In this document: in pieces, positions 58,731 to 64,000 of the stretch
Position numbering within the stretch: the stretch's first letter is position 1
How the letters are laid out: each line of letters opens with the position of its first letter
Source of the DNA: Synaphobranchus kaupii
Taxonomy: Eukaryota > Chordata > Actinopteri > Anguilliformes > Synaphobranchidae
Assembly (NCBI GenBank): GCA_029718625.1
Contig: CM056376.1
Span: 119,878,222 to 119,942,221, forward strand
Direction: 5' to 3'
Length of the DNA: 64,000 nt
Notes under the pieces: generated by a model
What the model saw: the letters and a program-made list of their open reading frames with translations, nothing else
Database searches by the model: none
Told to the model about the DNA's origin: nothing
Made by a program: the position numbers and the translations under genes

Positions 58731-61230
58731 ATAAATAAATGAAGCCCATAATCCAGCTATACTCTGTGTTTCCATGTAGGTTTCAAAAACAGATTTTGAA
58801 AGAGATTTCTTTTATTTTTATGGGCCAAACATACAAACTGACCCTCAGGCTGTCATCACTGTTTGTGCAGTTTCAGAAGAGCAGGTGGGTTCATACATAG
58901 TCAACTGACTGCAGTCGGTTGCATAACACACGTTTTGCAATACAAAATCATTCAATTAATAAACATAATTTCGTTATTGTATAAGTGGAATTCATTACAT
59001 TAGAACTCACGCCTAAATTAAGCAGTTAAAAGTAATTTATGATTGATTGTAACGATTGTAATGTGATTGTAATGACCTCCAAAGTTAACATAGAAACAAA
59101 AACCAATGCCACTGTTCAAAGATGGGACATGTCAGCAAATCCCTCATTTCACATCAAATTCAATACAACTGATCTTTGGCTGATCTACTGGGCATGGTCT
59201 AAAATCTAACATCTGGTCCTTTGCAGTTTAGCTAGAGCTTACTCAACATATTACATTTACACAATATCACATACTTATTTATCATGGTTCTAATTAAATC
59301 AAGAGTATAGAAATGTCATGCAATGATAACTGTATCATCGTACATTAGGTCTGTACAGTAGGTAAAATAATTCAGTGATTTCAAATAATTAAACAAAGCA
59401 TGACTTTTCAGTATGTACAGTATACCCACTACTCGCAGGATTATTTATTGTAGCGTTGAATAATTCAGTTCTACAATAAATACACAAATGTCATGCATTG
59501 ATGACTGCTTCATTGACTTTCACATTGATAACTGTGCACACGTTGCTTCCGTGCAGCAGAGATAAAAACACAAGGCAGTAATTTCAAATAAGTAAACTCA
59601 GTATGCATTTTCAATTGTGATTTTTTTTTTTATTGCTTTCCACTGCTTTTCAAGAGTTAACCTTGGAGGCCAGGCTCCCAGTGAAAAACTATGCCAGGGA
59701 AATGAATGGGGTTACTGGACCTCACCATCACCCATTCACACAGAATTTTGATAAAGGCTGAAGGAGTTCAGCTTTTCTGATTGGCTGAAGTCTTTGATTA
59801 AAAAAGAAAAAGGAAACAAAACAGACTGTCAGTCACTGGCAGATAAATACAGTGTCTTTCATTCAGATTTCTCTAGCCAAGAAAGCTCCAAAATGAGGAC
59901 TACTTACAAAAAAATAAATAAATAAAAGAAAATCTGCCAGCCAAATGTACGCACCTAATGTTTACTTTGACTCTTTTCCATTCACGAAAAACAGACTGTG
60001 AACCATTTGACTGGTTCATACCCTCCCCCATGCCGCCTCTCCCCCACCCTGCAAAAATAACCCTGTGACATTTATATTCTGACACAATGTTCGTTTAATG
60101 GGAATGTGTGGATTTTTGGAATACTTAAATTTCATGGTCAAACAATATTGTATGTCATACCTGTAAGATATTGAAACCCAGATTTTGTGTATAAATATGC
60201 TGCTGATATTTTATCTTTTGCCGTTTCAGTGGATATCAAGTTATATTATACCTCTTCTGAATACATGATACAGGTGGCCTAATTGGAACAAACACATGAC
60301 TTTACCCTTCCAGTTTGCAACTATATATATATATATATATATATATGTATGCATGCCATTTGAAATTCATTAGAACAATAGGCTATATAGCTACTCATAC
60401 AATATTCATGTTTATGTTCTGTTTTTCTGGACTTCGCATTTAACCCAATTATGAATTTTCCAAAAACACAATAATGGGCGACCTCTCTATCCCTGATGTA
60501 TCTAATCACTGATTGAAGTATTTTCATTACAAAGGCAACAGAAAAGTGGTGGGTGGGTGGGGGGGCAACCCCTCATGGTGATTGTTTCCAGAAGCGGCAA
60601 ACCACACTTGACCACAGATCAAACAATGCTGGAATCCCATTTTTTTCCCGTGACCTGTCACACGACTGTGCTGTTATTCGCCAACTAACTCCTGTGAGAG
60701 GTCTGTGCTACCTATTAGCCTTGAATTCACATCACACAACTGAAGACTTGTTGGAGACCCTGTACATGAAGGCTTTTTTTGTGGCCCTGTCTAGTTGGTT
60801 CAAGACTAGAGGATCAAAGTGCAAGGACACAAAAGGAGTAAGGGTCAAAGGTTAATGATACAATGCAACACAAAGAGATTCACTCATTAGCACAATGCAT
60901 ATTATACTAATCAATGCAAGACATGCGGCATGGACATAATTTCAGCAAAAATAGATGGAGGGGTGTATTTTAGAGATGCAGATATGTTTAGAGGGAGAAA
61001 TTAATTATAGAAATTGATTCGTTTGTCAAATACCAAGACCTGGCTCTTCTACTGTTCACCTCGAGTGGAATTCATTGCTTAGCTTAGGCAGTAATGTCTG
61101 TGATGTTGAACAACATCATTATTTATTTATTTATTATTTATTATATGAACCAATTTAATTAAAAAATAAATGAACCCATACATTATTTTGTGATTGTGAT
61201 TTTTTTTTAGCCATGACCAAAATACCAGAA
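58731..61230. other. no gene recognised
   Basis: AT-rich; (AT)n tract at about 60322-60346. A patch at 59660-59800 is GC-richer but shows no motif strong enough to name. Confidence 0.5.
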
Positions 61231-61479
61231 AATTGTTATCAGGTAGGAGGATACCACACTGTGTTTTCATTACACAGTGTGGTAAAACAAAAAAAACAAA
61301 ACTGAATTTCAAATGTTTCTTATTTACGGTGTTTCTGGTGAGCTGGGGCAGGTTTGGAAGGGGGCGGAGAAAGCGATCCGGCTTTGGGCTGCCATGCGTG
61401 TCTTTTCTTCACGGCCAAGGCAAGACCTGCTGCGTTCTCCCCTCACACAAACCTTACAGAGGGAATGTCTGCAGGCTCC

Positions 61480-61740
61480 CCAGCAATCCACTGCTACCAG
61501 CTGGCAGGTGACACACCTCATTAATTCCCTTTCTCCCATTCTCTCTGGCCCTCATTGTCTTGGGATATGAGATAAGCCTTTGTTGAAAGTTTTGCCCTTT
61601 TTCTCTAGGCAGGGCCCATAATTAGTGCCCTGCACAGGGCGTATTTTCTCACAGGGCCACGACACAATTAATCAGCACTTTCCCACCAATGGTAAAAGCC
61701 CCTTGACTCTTTCAAGGCCAATTTTTCTCCCCTTCAAAAG
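61480..61740. promoter_or_regulatory. candidate enhancer-like element
   Basis: A dense set of factor-like words: E-box GGCAGGTGACA, CTCATTAATTCC, GATAAG followed by CCTTTGTTGAAAG (SOX/TCF type), CATAATTAGTGCC and CACAATTAATCAGC. Compact blocks of this kind, separated by pyrimidine runs, resemble vertebrate conserved non-coding elements. This is inference only; alignment with other fish is needed. Confidence 0.3.
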
Positions 61741-63430
61741 AAGCACTGGTGGTTGTGGTCTTTAAAAAAGCATTGAGTCGTCACCACATTTGGCTGGGCG
61801 GTGGGGGGTTGAAAAACGGGGGCAGTGCCCCCTCTGATTACTCTGTTGGAAACGGGGTGTAGTCGGTACCAAAGGCCCCAGCACCTAAACTGGTAACATT
61901 TACAAATGCAGTCTTTCATTTCATTTTTTTTTTTGGTTTCGCCGACAGCAAGGAACCAAATGAATTAAACATACACACACACACACAAACACAAAAAGCA
62001 TGCACACAGTATAACAGCATTGCACTATTGCAAGGGGTAAACATGTTTGAATCCTGATTCAGCCATACACACTTTTTGCTGTTTAACATGGTGAGTATAT
62101 GATGGTGACATGTCAGGTCAAGCTAATTATTTTGTGGTGTTGGCACAATGACAAGTAATTTTAATATGTGACAGCCATTGTATCTACATGGTTGTGGACG
62201 GTTATAAATTTGTATTTTGGTGTGTAGACAATGATGTAATGTGTTTACATATCATTATCCTGCTTGTCAGTGCAACTTGTATTTTCAGCGCTATATCTTT
62301 TTTGGTTTGAGAAATTATGGAATTATAAATGTATAATTTCCCTATGAATACTATTAACCTGTTCATCTGCTTGCATTCAGAGGCTTCCTTACTCCCCACC
62401 AGGGAGATGCATGGTAGCCATGTTGCACCAAGCCATTGAACACACATTATCAGTTATGTCAGGAGATGATTAAATAGCCAAATATTTGGCCTAGAGTATT
62501 TTGTTTAATCGTACAATGTATTATTTATGCAATTAGTTTATATTTATTTGCTAGAAAATATATTTATGTAAACATATGTCTTAAATGTCTTAAACCTACA
62601 AATGGTCGTCTTTTATGAATATGCTTTGCATAGCTTACGTGAAATGTTTATTCACCTCTTTAGATAAAAATCCATACAAATATGATATCTTTGTAAAACC
62701 TGACAATTGTAACAAGATACTGAATCAATGATGCCACACAGGAGCATTTCAAATATGAAATATAGCACTGTGTGTCCAGGCCAGTGCAATACTGCTCGGT
62801 CATGTTACACAGCCTGAGCCTCCAATGCTGAATATTGGGGAATTTAGGTTGATAATGCATCGTTATTCTAGAGCCTTTATAATGAATTACTGCTAAAAGA
62901 TTTTAAAGTTTTGGCATAAATTCTGTCAATTACCTATTTTTTTCTGATGCATTTTTTGAAAAGATGGTAATGAAGGGGAGCCAGCATGAATTGGATCTTA
63001 ATATTGCCGTTTTCTCAGCATTGTGATAAGATGGTCAAAATAATGTCTTCCTTTTGAAGTTTTCTGTAAAATATGAGTTAAGGAGGAAACTAATTTACTG
63101 AACTGTTTTTAATGCCAACTTTGGATACCCGAAGAACATTGGCAGGGAATATAACCGCATTTCCAGCTTTTTATGTTTGAACACTGGCAGATTCATGGTA
63201 CTTTGTATGTTTCATAACACAAATAACCGATTCCCAGGAAATGTGGAACCAATAATATAAATGTATTTTAACATAAATCTGTAAATCCCCAAAAAAATTA
63301 GGATTGTAAACATGAATTGTGATTTCTGATGTTCTCTCCCAAACAATTATGTTTCAAGATGTGAGCACAGAGACAGGTACTACGTGCAGTTTCCTTTCTG
63401 CTCCCCTATTCCTGAAAAGGTTCCATACAT
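61741..63430. other. no gene recognised
   Basis: AT-rich with a short CA tract at about 61974-61995. No exon or repeat with visible ends. Confidence 0.5.
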
Positions 63431-63433
63431 GAG

Positions 63434-63434
63434 G

Positions 63435-63508
<74 letters not shown>
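63434..63508. repeat. (TC)n(AC)n compound microsatellite
   Basis: About 65 bases of TC with one TT interruption, followed by about five AC units. The serine/leucine-rich frame through it is an artefact. Confidence 0.95.
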
Positions 63509-64000
63509 GTTATCTCTGTCCCCTGTGTCTCTCTTGCATTTCCTCGGTCTCTCTCGCTCCAGTCTCTGCACATCCTGGGCTTTGTTAATGTTTGAGTGTA
63601 TTCATCTGTAATAACTGAGCAAACAATTTTGGAACTAATGAGAAGAAAATGAAGCCAGGTTATTTATATTCTTGCGCCCTTAGTGATAGTTTGCTTTTCC
63701 AGAGTCTTCTGTGCAAGATATTTGAGGTCTCACCACATAGCACATAATATAATATGTATTTTTTTGGTTATTTTTTCCCCAGGAAGTTCCCTTAAAGAAT
63801 AAATAATCTTTTCCAAGGAGCCAAGGAGACCTAGTCAAGACGGCGGTAAAGATGGAAAAACATGTTACATTGCAGAGATTTCACACAAGTAACAAACACT
63901 GACATATCAACATGGACTATAAACAGGGACACACACTGTCATTGTGCTGTGTGTGCATGCCCACCTGATGTTTGACCTTTACGCAGTCATCTGCCATCAA
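63509..64000. other. no feature recognised to window end
   Basis: Ordinary AT-rich sequence; nothing supported. Confidence 0.5.

Overview
The window looks like genomic DNA of a ray-finned fish, probably a teleost. Coding exons are small and far apart, with GT-AG introns. The repeats are of fish type: Tc1/mariner pieces, long fold-back elements, a 5S-rRNA-derived SINE, a piggyBac remnant, (CA)n and (TC)n microsatellites, and many long poly-G/poly-C runs. No bacterial-style operon or prokaryotic gene is present. Species cannot be read from the sequence.

Two protein-coding genes can be supported, both on the + strand. The first is the 3' end of a nucleophosmin-family gene: three terminal coding exons at 3518-3616, 4267-4341 and 5809-5862. 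They encode the C-terminal nucleic-acid-binding/nucleolar domain and end at TAA; the 5' exons must lie upstream of base 1. The second is a complete FGF8/17/18/24-subfamily gene, best read as fgf24. It has five coding exons (24770-24801, 24962-24998, 30102-30279, 37309-37415, 39558-39836) that join in phase into 210 residues with a signal peptide, a perfect FGF-family signature and a basic C-terminal tail. The pair repeats a known arrangement: in human, FGF18 lies by NPM1, FGF17 by NPM2 and FGF8 by NPM3. This window would be the fourth such npm-FGF locus, whose FGF member was lost in tetrapods.

Layout: 1-6.5 kb, npm 3' end and its introns. 6.5-24.4 kb, intergenic DNA with a 5S-derived SINE, two fold-back elements, one deleted Tc1-like copy and a GC-rich stretch near 16 kb. 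24.4-41.8 kb, fgf24; intron 3 (7 kb) carries a MITE, a 56-bp minisatellite of about 31 copies, and a decayed Tc1 element at its edge. 41.93-45.57 kb, a 37-bp satellite of about 98 copies starting about 170 bp after the last fgf24 poly(A) signal. 45.6-64 kb, no supported gene; it holds a 742-bp near-perfect fold-back element, a second deleted Tc1-like copy, a 1.6-kb LTR-like element with internal duplications, a piggyBac-transposase fossil, microsatellites and a few stretches that resemble regulatory DNA.

Npm is a nuclear/nucleolar histone and ribosome chaperone, and Fgf24 is a secreted signal; nothing suggests that they act together. Their proximity is best read as conserved linkage. No previously unknown multi-gene system was found. 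The least ordinary items are the two large tandem arrays around fgf24, the altered Npm C-terminus, and two Tc1-like deletion derivatives that share one frameshift.
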